NCBI RefSeq assembly: GCF_040782645.1
Contig: NZ_CP160403.1
Span: forward strand, 930,001-994,000
Reading direction: 5' to 3'
DNA: 64,000 bases
Source: Streptomyces sp. HUAS ZL42
GTDB lineage: Bacteria > Actinomycetota > Actinomycetes > Streptomycetales > Streptomycetaceae
Part shown: positions 34,683-42,792 of the stretch, one piece after another
Layout: each line of letters starts with the position of its first letter
Position numbering within the stretch: the first letter of the stretch is position 1
Notes under the pieces: generated by a model
What the model saw: the letters and a program-made list of their open reading frames with translations, nothing else
Told to the model about the DNA's origin: nothing
Database searches by the model: none
Made by a program: the position numbers and the translations under genes

Positions 34683-35849
34683 TCAGGCGGATGTACGGAA
34701 CGGTCCGGTCACCTCGTAGGTGATGCCCCCGGAGGAGCTGCCGGACGTACCGCGCTGGCTGGAGAAGTACAGCCGGCTGCCGTCCGGGGAGAAGGCCGGG
34801 CCGGTGATCTCCGAGCTGGACTGGCCGGTGATGCGCAGGAAAGGGGCCACGATGTCGTTGGGGGTGATGATGCAGATCTCCATGTTGCCGCCGTCCTCGG
34901 CGACGAACAGGTCGCCCGAGGAACTGCCGGTGACGTTGTCCACGCCGGTCAGCGGTGCGGTGCCGTTGGTGACCAGACTGTCGTCGTAGGCCAGTTCGTA
35001 GGTGCTGTTCAGCAGGTTGAGCTGCCAGACGCGGTTGTCGCCCTTGGTGGTGAACCAGACGGTGTCGCTGGCGTAGTGGCAGCCCTCGCCGCCGTTGAAG
35101 ATCTTGGCGCCGGCGACCTGGTCGCGGGTGTAGGTGGGTGAGCCGTCCGGGTCGGGCACGTTCGTCCAGCTGAAGGAGCCGGACGTGCCGGTGCCGGCGA
35201 CCAGCACCTGGAGGGTGCCGGAGGACAGGTTGCCCCAGGTGGTCGGGATGAATCGGTAGAAGCAGCCGTCCGACTCGTCTTCGGTCAGGTAGATCACCCT
35301 GCGGACCGGGTCGGCGGCGGCCGCCTCGTGCTTGAAGCGGCCCATCGCGTCACGGCGTACGGCCGCCGTCACGCCCCACGGGTCGGTCTCGTAGACGTAG
35401 CCGCGGCTCACTTCCTCACAGGAGAGCCAGGTGTTCCACGGGGTGGCGCCTCCCGCGCAGTTGTTCCGCGTGTTGGAGAGGATGCGATAGGCGCCCGTGA
35501 CCGTGCCCGAGGAGTTGAACTTGACGGCGCCCGCGCCGCCGCCGGTGCCGACCTCGGAGTTGGAGACGTAGATCCATCCCGTGCCGTCGGCGAAGCAGGC
35601 GCCGCCGTCGGGGGCGTTGTGCCAGGTGTAGGAGGTGCCGGGGACGGTCTGGCTGGAGCGGGCGACGACTCTGCTGGTGAAGCCGCTGGGCAGCATGATC
35701 CCGTTGGCGTCGGCTGCCGACAGGCCACCGTACGGGCTCGTGCCGTTCTGGGCGGGGGCCGCGTACGCGGCACCATGCATGAGCGTCCCGCCGAACACGG
35801 CAGCCGATGTGCCGATCACTGCACCGCGCAGGAAGTTGCGACGTTCCAC
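34683..35849 (-). CDS. Tat-exported PhoX-family (DUF839) protein
   Basis: 388 residues from GTG 35849, which has AAGGAG 5 bases upstream. Twin-arginine signal ERRNFLRGAVIGTSAAVFGG, cleavage near AAYAAP. The body is a PhoX/DUF839 propeller (NNCAGGATPWNTWLSCEE, FKHEAAAADPVRRVIYLTED, GDLFVAEDGGNMEICIITPN). PhoX phosphatases are calcium/iron enzymes folded in the cytoplasm and exported by Tat; the TWLSCEE and EDG regions match their metal-binding segments. It may be an alkaline phosphatase, although several DUF839 proteins have no shown activity. Confidence 0.85.
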   Translation of the reverse strand: MERRNFLRGAVIGTSAAVFGGTLMHGAAYAAPAQNGTSPYGGLSAADANGIMLPSGFTSRVVARSSQTVPGTSYTWHNAPDGGACFADGTGWIYVSNSEVGTGGGAGAVKFNSSGTVTGAYRILSNTRNNCAGGATPWNTWLSCEEVSRGYVYETDPWGVTAAVRRDAMGRFKHEAAAADPVRRVIYLTEDESDGCFYRFIPTTWGNLSSGTLQVLVAGTGTSGSFSWTNVPDPDGSPTYTRDQVAGAKIFNGGEGCHYASDTVWFTTKGDNRVWQLNLLNSTYELAYDDSLVTNGTAPLTGVDNVTGSSSGDLFVAEDGGNMEICIITPNDIVAPFLRITGQSSSEITGPAFSPDGSRLYFSSQRGTSGSSSGGITYEVTGPFRTSA

Positions 35850-35910
35850 AGCTACTCCTTCATCAACGAAGGGCGAACGATGACTGGTTGAGCACCGCCG
35901 ACTGGTCACA

Positions 35911-35949
35911 GGGAACGTAGGGCTCGCAGACAGGGGAACGTAAGGCTCC
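35911..35949. repeat. Tandem 16-base direct repeat upstream of PhoX-like gene
   Basis: GGGAACGTAGGGCTCG (35911-35926) and GGGAACGTAAGGCTCC (35934-35949), two mismatches, 23 bases apart, about 60-100 bases before the PhoX-like start. Read toward the gene each contains CGTTCCC, only loosely like a PHO-box half. A regulator site is likely. Confidence 0.45.
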
Positions 35950-36096
35950 TCTTGACCAACTCTTTGAGGCCAACTGGTGAGTAGATGACCTGCAGAAACG
36001 ATTGGCGCGGCACCAAGTGAACGCCTACGGAATCGCCCACAAACCGCCGGATACCCGCTGTTCGAGGATCAACCAAAAAGATCCGGAAGTCACCTT

Positions 36097-36462
36097 TCAA
36101 CGGCGGGCGATGGACTGTTCGATGAGGGCCACGGTGGCGCGGGGATCGTCGACCTCGATGACGAGGCGGTCGTAGTTTTCGGCGTCGGCGAGTTCGATGA
36201 CGACTGCCTTGTCCGGGTTCTTCACGTCCCAGAAGAGGCGTTCACCGTTGCGGCGGTAGCGGCCGGCGGTGATCACCCCGGGGAAGTACGTGCCAACGAC
36301 TCGGATGCCCTTCGGTTCGCGGGCGATACCGGGGTCGTGGGTGGCGCCACGCACGTGCGCGAGGGGGATTTCCAGGCGGCTCTTGAGCGTCCAGAGCTTG
36401 TCGAGGCCCTGGAATTCGGCGGTCAGCAGGCCGCGTTCACGGTCGATGGAGATCAGCGCCAT
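36097..36462 (-). CDS. Small PH-like domain protein
   Basis: 121 residues. ATG 36462 follows the TetR stop by one base, with AAGGAG inside the TetR end, so the two genes are translated together. Beta-rich sequence (LLTAEFQGLDKLWTLKSRLE, LAHVRGATHDP, GVITAGRYRRNGERLFWDVK) ending in a helix (PRATVALIEQSIA) is the pattern of bacterial PH-like domains. Role unknown; the TetR upstream presumably controls it. Confidence 0.7.
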   Translation of the reverse strand: MALISIDRERGLLTAEFQGLDKLWTLKSRLEIPLAHVRGATHDPGIAREPKGIRVVGTYFPGVITAGRYRRNGERLFWDVKNPDKAVVIELADAENYDRLVIEVDDPRATVALIEQSIARR

Positions 36463-36463
36463 G

Positions 36464-36949
36464 TCAGTGCTCCTTGGAGGTGGCCGGCTGAGCGCGCAGG
36501 CGCAGGCGACTACCGAGGACGGTGGAGGCGAGTTGAGGGGCGGCCTCACCGTGGGAGGGGCGTAGAGCGTCCTCCAGCGCGGCGATGCCTTCCGCGACCA
36601 GCGCGGCAACCTCCGGGTCGTGGGGGGCGCGTTCGGCGGCGGCGAGGAGGAGGAGTCCGGCGGCCGGTCCGTTGTCGTACGAGGCGACCGCCGCCGTCAG
36701 TGCCTGCGTGGGGTCGGTGAGGGTGGCGATGGCGGCGGTCGTCGGGTGGATCTCGTGGTCGAGGTGGTCGCGGAGGGCTCTCAGATGCAGGCCCCGTTTG
36801 GAGCCGAAGACTTTGTAGAGGCTGCCTCGGTGGATACCGGTGGCCGTGACCAGGTCGTCCACCGAGGTGCCCTCGTAGCCGTAGGCGGCGAAGAGGGCGG
36901 CCGCGGTACTGACGGCCTGGTCCGTGTCGAAGGCGCGCGGTCGTCCCAT
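36464..36949 (-). CDS. TetR-family regulator, probably from a leaderless mRNA
   Basis: 161 residues with a standard helix-turn-helix (GRPRAFDTDQAVSTAAALFA, TSVDDLVTATGIHRGSLYKV, FGSKRGLHLRALRDHLDHEI) and a short ligand domain. ATG 36949 is chosen over ATG 36961 because a promoter (TTGACC, 18 bases, TATGGT) ends 7 bases before it, so the transcript would begin at or next to the start codon. Followed by the coupled PH-like gene. A palindrome beside the -35 box suggests autorepression. Confidence 0.85.
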   Translation of the reverse strand: MGRPRAFDTDQAVSTAAALFAAYGYEGTSVDDLVTATGIHRGSLYKVFGSKRGLHLRALRDHLDHEIHPTTAAIATLTDPTQALTAAVASYDNGPAAGLLLLAAAERAPHDPEVAALVAEGIAALEDALRPSHGEAAPQLASTVLGSRLRLRAQPATSKEH

Positions 36950-36956
36950 GTCCACG

Positions 36957-36999
36957 ACCATACGCAGTTAAAGAACGATCGGTCAAGAACGAGCGTTCT
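36957..36999 (-). promoter_or_regulatory. Promoter and palindromic operator of TetR/PH-like operon
   Basis: On the minus strand, -35 TTGACC (36986-36981), 18-base spacer, -10 TATGGT (36962-36957). AGAACG-AG-CGTTCT (36986-36999) is a palindrome abutting the -35 box, a good place for repressor binding. Confidence 0.6.
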
Positions 37000-37032
37000 C
37001 TTAACACCGCCGTCCTTGCATGCTTGCGACCG

Positions 37033-37653
37033 TCACGCGCGCGGGGCTTGGTCGGCGCCATGTCGGGGGCCGGTGAAATAGTCCGCGTCCTTGGGGCGCG
37101 CGGCGGCAGGACTGGTGGAGCGGGGAGCTGGTTCCAGGTGGGGTATGTACTTGGAGCAGTGGATATAGGCCTCTTCGACGCTCACACAGACCCACATCTC
37201 GGGGCTGCGCCCAGGCGCGACATCGGTGGGCAGGCCGGGATGGAGGGAGCGTAGGGCCGTGTCGGTGTAGAGCCGGGCTGCGCCGTTGACGTGAAGTCCC
37301 ACGTGATCGTGCGTGAAGTCCACGAAAAGCATGCCGAGATGGGGGTTCTCCGTCATGTTTCCGGTGCTGGCGAGCACTCCGTTGCCGCGGAATTCTGGGT
37401 ACGCGAGCGTATGGTCGTCGATCACGTGGACAAATCCCGGCGGCCCGGCGCGGAAGCTGGCATCGCATTCTCCATGGGAGTCCGCGGTGGCCAGGAATAC
37501 CATTGCCTGGCGGCCGATGAAGTCCCGCATCTGGGGTGTGAGGTGGGAGCGGACCTGCTGATCGTAGAACCGGGCAGCGCGGTCGGCGGTGCCCAGTTGC
37601 TGCTGCAGCCGGTGCTCACCTGCTGATCCGAAGGGGGGCAGGGGGAAGGTCAC
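37033..37653 (-). CDS. Pyridoxamine 5'-phosphate oxidase-like flavin-binding protein
   Basis: 206 residues of the PNPOx-like split-barrel family: FIGRQAMVFLATADSHGECD, GFVHVIDDHTLAYPEFRGNG and NMTENPHLGMLFVDFTHD. These form the strand pattern that binds FMN or F420. An N-terminal helix (GEHRLQQQLGTADRAARFYD) is seen in the group formerly linked to flavohaemoprotein neighbours. It lies beside a decayed flavohaemoprotein gene on the same strand, and the two may once have worked together in nitrosative or oxidative detoxification. ATG 37653 starts 6 bases after an AGGAG-type site. Confidence 0.8.
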   Translation of the reverse strand: MTFPLPPFGSAGEHRLQQQLGTADRAARFYDQQVRSHLTPQMRDFIGRQAMVFLATADSHGECDASFRAGPPGFVHVIDDHTLAYPEFRGNGVLASTGNMTENPHLGMLFVDFTHDHVGLHVNGAARLYTDTALRSLHPGLPTDVAPGRSPEMWVCVSVEEAYIHCSKYIPHLEPAPRSTSPAAARPKDADYFTGPRHGADQAPRA

Positions 37654-37699
37654 GGGCGTTCTCCTGGCAGGACGGGCAAGCGCTTGGGCTCACGGAAAC

Positions 37700-38403
37700 G
37701 GCAGGGACGGGCGTCTCGAACGGGTCGTGGTGGATGCGGTCGGGCGAGGTGCCGCCCGACGTGAGCATGTCATTTGCGCTGGCGACCATGGGGACCGGGC
37801 CGCCTGAGGTGGACGTCGTGAGGTCAGCCAGTGATACCGCTGGGCGATCCGGAGCATGTCGTCGACCCCGTACGGCTCGACGGGGGTTCGGGCGCCGGGG
37901 AACAGGTCGACCTGACGGGGCTCGCCGCGACGGTCGACCTCGCTGCAGGTGGCGGCGTCCAGAACCATGTCTCCCAGCGGAGGCCCCAGTTGGATCACGT
38001 CACCCACCGCGGCCCGGTGCGCCGGCGCGCCGCTGACGGAGCCGCCGGCCACCACGCGTACATGAAAGGTGAGGGTGCCGTCCGCACGGGGCGACCGAAC
38101 CGCTTCGTCCTGCTCGTAGCGGGCCAAGGAGGCGAGGAGACACTCGCCCACGGCCGGGAAATGCGCAAGCGCCCGCAGCAGGCGGCCGCGCCGGGCGTCC
38201 ATTCCCGGCGGGAACAGAGGACGGACCTCGGGGTTGCGGGCGAAGAGGATTGCATGGAAACAGAAGTAGCCCGCCTGCTCGTGAGCCGACAGGCGTGCCT
38301 GGACGACCTCAGGCTCCACGATGTGTTCCGCCGGCGTGGGCGCCGAGGGCTCCGGAGACGGGTGCGCGGATGCGCTGCGAGGCCGTTTGATCCGGAATAT
38401 CAA
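37700..38403 (-). pseudogene. Decayed flavohaemoprotein (globin-FAD/NAD reductase)
   Basis: Fragments of a globin-coupled reductase remain in order: globin start (VVQARLSAHEQAGYFCFHAI, RNPEVRPLFPPGMDARRGRL), then PAVGECLLASLARY, then FAD-domain pieces (GTLTFHVRVVAGGSVSGAPA, VGDVIQLGPPLGDMVLDA), then NAD-domain VDLFPGARTPVEPYGVDD. The last part (PVPMVASANDMLTSGGTSPD, RIHHDPFE) is in another frame. Globin helices with the haem His and most of the FAD/NAD sites are missing through at least two internal deletions plus a frameshift. Intact relatives detoxify nitric oxide. Confidence 0.7.
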
Positions 38404-38796
38404 GGGACCAGCGCTCCCCCACCCGTTGCACGAGATTGCTTCCCGCCGGCGGACCGCGGGCCGGCATCACTCATGGGGCCACGCCCCCGAATCCCGCTGC
38501 AGGCGGGGTCCTTACGGGACGTCCGCCTCGGGAGAGCGGCGATCGGGGCGTCGACATCGGCGAACATGTGTCCTCATCGGGCGGCAACGTTGAGACGGAT
38601 CAAGCCGCTCCGGACGCTACATGACCGCACGGCGCGTGCAAGCCGCAACCTCTGGCACGGGAGCTGGAGTTCGACTCCTGGCAGACGTACTGACGCAGGC
38701 TCGAGCGGTGGCAGCAGGTCGGTGTCCGCGACGAACTGCACCGCATTGCGCGCGGTGCGCAGGGCGGGCAGGCGCCCGGGTGAGGCTCACAGGCTC
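38404..38796. other. 390-base region without a supported gene
   Basis: No frame on either strand has protein-like character. A tRNA T-arm-like string near 38669-38682 was examined and rejected. It separates the flavohaemoprotein remnant from the toxin-antitoxin pair. Confidence 0.5.
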
Positions 38797-39174
38797 TCAC
38801 GTGGCCTGCGGCCACCCGCGCAGCAGTGCGGCGATCCTCGTGGAAGTGCAGGCCGGATCACGAAGGAGTTCGCGCAATGCGACGGCGTCTTCGCGGGTCG
38901 GCTTGACCGGGAGCCCGGAGGCTTCCAGGTACATGACGCCCGTCGCGGCGGCGACGGCCATGTTGGAGCGCTCCAGCCAGCGGCAGCGGCCGAGGATGTG
39001 CACCAGCGCGGCGGCACGGGCGTAGGGGCCGTCGTACACGGGCTGCTCCAGCAGTTCGGCGCGGTGGCATGCGACTGCCGCCACCGGCACGCCGTAGTCG
39101 TCGGGGGCGGGGTCGCCCGCGCCGGCGATCTCTGCGACCTGCAGGATCCAGGGGACGTCGATGTACAGGTCCAT
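38797..39174 (-). CDS. Fic/Doc-like toxin with degenerate active site
   Basis: 125 residues resembling short actinobacterial Fic/Doc toxins: YIDVPWILQVAEIAG start, GVPVAAVACHRAELLEQPVY, YARAAALVHILGR, then VAAATGVMYLEASGLPV and EDAVALRELL. The usual HxFxDGNKR active-site string corresponds to CRWLERSNM here: the catalytic His reads Cys or Arg and the anion-hole residues differ. Doc-type phosphorylation or Fic-type AMP transfer would therefore be unexpected. ATG 39174 overlaps the antitoxin stop by one base, the normal toxin-after-antitoxin order. Assignment rests on fold-pattern and context. Confidence 0.55.
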   Translation of the reverse strand: MDLYIDVPWILQVAEIAGAGDPAPDDYGVPVAAVACHRAELLEQPVYDGPYARAAALVHILGRCRWLERSNMAVAAATGVMYLEASGLPVKPTREDAVALRELLRDPACTSTRIAALLRGWPQAT

Positions 39175-39413
39175 TACGCGGCGTGCGCCCCGGGAGCGGG
39201 ACTGTCACCGTCCTCGACCTCGTCGAAGACGGCCTGATGCTCGTCGAGGAAGCGTCGTGCCGCGTCCAGGCCACGCTGGCGCAGTCCGCCGGCGTCGTCC
39301 ATGACGAGGGCAGCGATGTAGTCGCCGAGAGGCAGGCCGCGGTCCTTCGCGCGGGCCTTGGCCAGCTCGGCGATCTCACTGTCCACGCGCGCACCCAGCT
39401 GAGTCTTCGCCAT
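39174..39413 (-). CDS. Ribbon-helix-helix-type antitoxin
   Basis: 79 residues: a short strand then two helices (MAKTQLGARVDSEIAELAKA, DRGLPLGDYIAALVMDDAGG), matching a small RHH/Arc-type DNA-binding dimer, then a helical and acidic C-terminus (RRFLDEHQAVFDEVEDGDSP) that could mask the toxin. It is translated just before the toxin, with stop/start overlap. An 18-bp perfect palindrome 8 bases before its ATG should be its autoregulatory operator. Confidence 0.7.
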   Translation of the reverse strand: MAKTQLGARVDSEIAELAKARAKDRGLPLGDYIAALVMDDAGGLRQRGLDAARRFLDEHQAVFDEVEDGDSPAPGAHAA

Positions 39414-39420
39414 ACCCTGA

Positions 39421-39438
39421 TGGTAACAGCTGTTACCA
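39421..39438. promoter_or_regulatory. Perfect 18-bp palindrome, antitoxin operator
   Basis: TGGTAACAGCTGTTACCA is fully self-complementary and lies 8 bases upstream of the antitoxin start, where toxin-antitoxin complexes normally bind to shut off their own promoter. Confidence 0.75.
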
Positions 39439-39610
39439 ACGACGGAAGTCCCTCGTTCAGCGAAGCCACGGGAGGGCGGGCCGGACGAAGCCGGAAGCCT
39501 CCGGCGTCGTCTTCGGAGGCGGCTTCCACACGGAACTTGGGCTTCGAACCGAAACGTCGGCCGGGTGATCGCTGGGGGCGTTGTCAGTGGTGGCGTGCAG
39601 GATTACGCCC

Positions 39611-41728
39611 ATGACAACACCTGCAGCTGTGATCGTGGATGCCGCCGCCTACGCCCAGGCGGTCGAGGACGCGGTGAAGGCGTCGGCCGCCTACTACACG
39701 GGCGGCACCTCGCCGCTGGACGACGACGCCTACGACCGGCTCGTGCGAGGCATCGCAGCGTGGGAGGCCGATCACCCCGACCAGGTACTGCTCGACTCGC
39801 CGACCGGGAAGGTCGCAGGCGGCGCCGTGGAGGGCGATGTCCCGCATACCGTGGCGATGCTGAGCCTGGACAACGTGTTCTCGCCGGAGGAGTTCACCGC
39901 GTGGACCGCCTCGCTGGCCAGACGTATCGGCCACGACGTCACCCGGTTCAGTGTCGAGCCGAAGCTGGACGGGCTGGCGATAGCGGCCCGCTACACCCAC
40001 GGCCGCCTGACACAGCTGATCACGCGGGGCGACGGCACGGCCGGGGAGGACGTCTCGCACGCCATCGGCACCATCGAGGGTCTGCCCGAGCAGCTGACCG
40101 AGCCGGTCACGATGGAGGTGCGCGGCGAAGTCCTGATGACCACCGCCCAGTTCGAGCACGCCAACGAGGTGCGCACCGCGCACGGCGGGCAGCCGTTCGC
40201 CAACCCCCGCAACGCCGCGGCGGGCACCCTGCGCGCCAAGGACCGTGCCTACACCGTGCCGATGACGTTCTTCGGCTATGGCCTGCTGCCCCTGGCGGAC
40301 ACCGAGTACGTGCTCGCCGCCCGGCTGGGTGAGAGCGCGCACAGCGACCTCATGGTCCAGGCCGCCGACCTCGGGGTGAACACAACCGCCGCGACCGCGG
40401 TGCCCGGCATCACCGCCCACACCGTGGAGGAGGTCCTGGCCCGCGTACAGGAGATCGCCGCCCTGCGGCCGGGGCTGCCGTTCGGGATCGACGGAATCGT
40501 CATCAAGGCCGATCTGGCCGCCGACCAGCAGGCCGCCGGATCGGGTTCACGGGCCCCCCGCTGGGCGATCGCCTACAAACTGCCCGCCGTCGAGAAGATC
40601 ACCCGCCTGCTCGAGGTGGAGTGGAACGTGGGCCGCACCGGCATCATCGCCCCCCGCGCCGTCCTGGAACCGGTCGAGATCGACGGTTCCACCATCACGT
40701 ACGCCACCCTCCACAACCCCGCCGACATCACCCGCCGCGACCTGCGCCTGGGCGACCACGTCATGGTCCATCGGGCCGGCGACGTCATCCCCCGCGTCGA
40801 AGCCCCCGTCGCCCACCTGCGCACCGGCGACGAACGGCCCATCGCCTTCCCCGAAGCGTGCCCGCGCTGCGGCTCCGCCATCGACACCAGCGAGCAGCGC
40901 TGGCGCTGTGAGAACGGCCGCAACTGCCACCTCGTGGCGTCCCTCTCCTACGCCGCCGGCCGCGACCAGCTCGACATCGAAGGCCTCGGCCACACCCGCG
41001 TCGTCCAACTCGTCGACACGGGCCTCGTCGCCGATCTCGCCGACCTGTTCACCCTCACCCGCGAGCAGCTCCTCGGCCTGGAACGGATGGGTGAGACCAG
41101 CACCGACAACCTCCTCGCCGCGATCGCCGCGGCCAAGAGCCGGCCGCTGTCACGTGTGCTGTGCGCCCTCGGTGTCCGCGGCACCGGCCGCTCCATGTCC
41201 CGCCGCATCGCCCGGCACTTCGCCACCATGGAGACCATCCGCGCCGCCGACGCCGAATCGATGCAGCAGGTCGAGGGCATCGGCACCGAGAAGGCCCCGT
41301 CCATCGTCGCCGAACTCGCCGAACTCGCCCCGCTCATCGACAAACTCGCGGCAGCCGGGGTGAACATGACCGAGCCCGGCGCCACGCCGCCCGCCACGGC
41401 GGACACCGGCGCCACCCCGCCCGCCACGGCGGACACCGGCGCCGACGGCAGCGCTGTGGCCGCGGAAGGCGCAGGCGGTCCGCTCGCCGGGATGGCGGTG
41501 GTGGTCACCGGCGCGATGACCGGTGCGCTGGAGAAGCTCAGCCGCAACGAGATGAACGAGCTGATCGAACGCGCCGGCGGCCGTGCCTCCTCCAGCGTCT
41601 CGAAGAAGACCACCCTGGTCGTCGCCGGAGAAGGCGCCGGGTCCAAGCGCGCCAAAGCCGAAACCCTCGGCATCCGGCTCGCCACCCCCGACGACTTTGC
41701 CGCCCTCGTCGCCGACTACCTCAACTGA
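39611..41728 (+). CDS. NAD-dependent DNA ligase (probable second LigA)
   Basis: 705 residues from ATG 39611 (AGGA upstream). Domain order is complete: Ia domain ([20 protein letters not shown]), nucleotidyltransferase with nucleophile Lys118 in [21 protein letters not shown] fold ([20 protein letters not shown]), four-Cys zinc finger ([18 protein letters not shown]), helix-hairpin-helix repeats and C-terminal BRCT ([12 protein letters not shown]). A Pro/Thr/Ala linker with a 30-bp duplicated unit precedes the BRCT. The KLDG in place of the more common KxDG variant and sequence divergence suggest the accessory ligase many streptomycetes carry besides the essential one. It neighbours a toxin-antitoxin pair, so a mobile origin is possible. 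Confidence 0.92.
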   Translation: MTTPAAVIVDAAAYAQAVEDAVKASAAYYTGGTSPLDDDAYDRLVRGIAAWEADHPDQVLLDSPTGKVAGGAVEGDVPHTVAMLSLDNVFSPEEFTAWTASLARRIGHDVTRFSVEPKLDGLAIAARYTHGRLTQLITRGDGTAGEDVSHAIGTIEGLPEQLTEPVTMEVRGEVLMTTAQFEHANEVRTAHGGQPFANPRNAAAGTLRAKDRAYTVPMTFFGYGLLPLADTEYVLAARLGESAHSDLMVQAADLGVNTTAATAVPGITAHTVEEVLARVQEIAALRPGLPFGIDGIVIKADLAADQQAAGSGSRAPRWAIAYKLPAVEKITRLLEVEWNVGRTGIIAPRAVLEPVEIDGSTITYATLHNPADITRRDLRLGDHVMVHRAGDVIPRVEAPVAHLRTGDERPIAFPEACPRCGSAIDTSEQRWRCENGRNCHLVASLSYAAGRDQLDIEGLGHTRVVQLVDTGLVADLADLFTLTREQLLGLERMGETSTDNLLAAIAAAKSRPLSRVLCALGVRGTGRSMSRRIARHFATMETIRAADAESMQQVEGIGTEKAPSIVAELAELAPLIDKLAAAGVNMTEPGATPPATADTGATPPATADTGADGSAVAAEGAGGPLAGMAVVVTGAMTGALEKLSRNEMNELIERAGGRASSSVSKKTTLVVAGEGAGSKRAKAETLGIRLATPDDFAALVADYLN
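41381..41440 (+). repeat. 30-bp tandem duplication inside ligA-like gene
   Basis: Two adjacent 30-base units (41381-41410, 41411-41440) differing at one position. They encode [10 protein letters not shown] twice, in the linker before the BRCT domain. The unit is in frame, so copy number can change without breaking the gene. Confidence 0.85.
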
Positions 41729-42059
41729 CCTTCCCGGCAAGGAAAGTGCGTCAGCTCACAGTCGCCGCTTGGACTGACGGGGAACAACCCGAGACGGTTG
41801 GCCGTTCCCCTACATGTGGCTGCGGAGGGGACAGTGTCTCCGGGCCTCACCCATAGCTCATGGGGACGATCGTCCGGCTGAAGCCCCATGAAGCCTCCCG
41901 CCGAGAGGCGACCGCCCTCCGCACCACCACCACACGGCCCCGGCTGGCCTCCCCCGTCCAGCCGGGGCTTTCACGTTCCTGCTGACCAGCAAGACGCCCC
42001 GCCCCTACCAGCCCGGCACGAGGAGCCTCCTCGGGTCGCCCTCCGCGCTGACGGGGTGT
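41729..42059. other. 330-base intergenic region after the ligase
   Basis: No gene. GGGGAAC (41779-41785) and GTTCCCC (41804-41810) form a 7-bp inverted repeat, and the strong terminator at 41937-41968 serves the two convergent genes. Confidence 0.5.
41937..41968. terminator. Strong hairpin terminator
   Basis: Perfect 11-bp stem GCCCCGGCTGG/CCAGCCGGGGC with a 10-base loop, followed by TTTC on the plus strand. Lies between the convergent ligase and DinB-like genes. Confidence 0.75.
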
Positions 42060-42716
42060 CTACCGCCTTTCGCCGGCGGGCGCGCCATGCCAACGCCATG
42101 CCGTCAGCCGTGGCCGACCCGGGATTTCCGCGCGGCCGGTGGCCCACAGGAGGGTGGGCCAGCGGTCGCTGTCTGTCGGGGCGTACGGGAAGAGCCGGGT
42201 CAGCACCCGGTGGCACACATCGGCGTCCGGCGTCCAGCCGAAGCCGAGACCCTCGGCGATATCGTGCATGTGCACCAACGTCTCCACAACCCCCATGGCG
42301 GCGAACCCCTCGGCGTCGGCTGCACCGAAGACGTGGTGCGACCTCACCGTCGGCGGCGTGGTCCGCACGATGGCCGTCAGCAGGGCGCCGCTGGCCTCCA
42401 GTACCTGCAACAGGCCGGCCGTACCGGCGTCACGGTCGGCGAAGACGACGTTCGCCGGACCGCCCGGCTTCTTCCGGCTCCAGACGAACGGCACGTGTGT
42501 GTCCAGCGGCGGGCTTTCAGGGCCCAGTTGGGCAGCGTAGGAGAACAGATCGTCGGCGAGGTGCTCGACGGTCTCCCAGCAACTCCACTCCAGGGAACCA
42601 GCCTTCGCATCCCAGTCCGGCGCTTCCACCCCGCGCAGGGTGGTCACCGCCAGGCGAACGGCGTACTCGACATCGGCCGCGGTGACGGAATCGCTCGATC
42701 CGTGCTCTTCAGGCAT
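42060..42716 (-). CDS. DinB-like, maleylpyruvate-isomerase-family protein
   Basis: 218 residues resembling the mycothiol-dependent maleylpyruvate isomerase/DinB helical-bundle family. Metal-ligand His positions are in LEWSCWETVEHLADDLF and VVETLVHMHDIAEGLGF, with a C-terminal part (DADVCHRVLTRLFPYAPTDS). These enzymes use the actinomycete thiol mycothiol for isomerisation or thiol transfer. It starts at ATG 42716. No partner gene nearby reveals the substrate. Confidence 0.8.
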   Translation of the reverse strand: MPEEHGSSDSVTAADVEYAVRLAVTTLRGVEAPDWDAKAGSLEWSCWETVEHLADDLFSYAAQLGPESPPLDTHVPFVWSRKKPGGPANVVFADRDAGTAGLLQVLEASGALLTAIVRTTPPTVRSHHVFGAADAEGFAAMGVVETLVHMHDIAEGLGFGWTPDADVCHRVLTRLFPYAPTDSDRWPTLLWATGRAEIPGRPRLTAWRWHGAPAGERR

Positions 42717-42792
42717 GGCGGGACCGTATCAATGATCACCCCGGTCGAAGATCGCATCGACGAGGACCGCCTGAGAACAGCAGATCGCAGCA

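Noticed and set aside
38640..38700. A tRNA-like T-arm (GGAGTTCGACTCC) that might mark an attachment site
   Set aside because: A five-base T-stem with a seven-base loop cannot be formed, and no acceptor, D or anticodon arm fits around it.
41381..41440. Minisatellite as evidence of an unstable locus or phase switch
   Set aside because: Units are 30 bases, so copy change keeps the frame; it is better seen as a flexible linker duplication.
41775..41845. GGGGAAC/GTTCCCC repeats resembling a type I-E CRISPR repeat end
   Set aside because: Only a single 7-bp inverted pair exists, with no repeated unit and no spacer periodicity or cas genes in the window.
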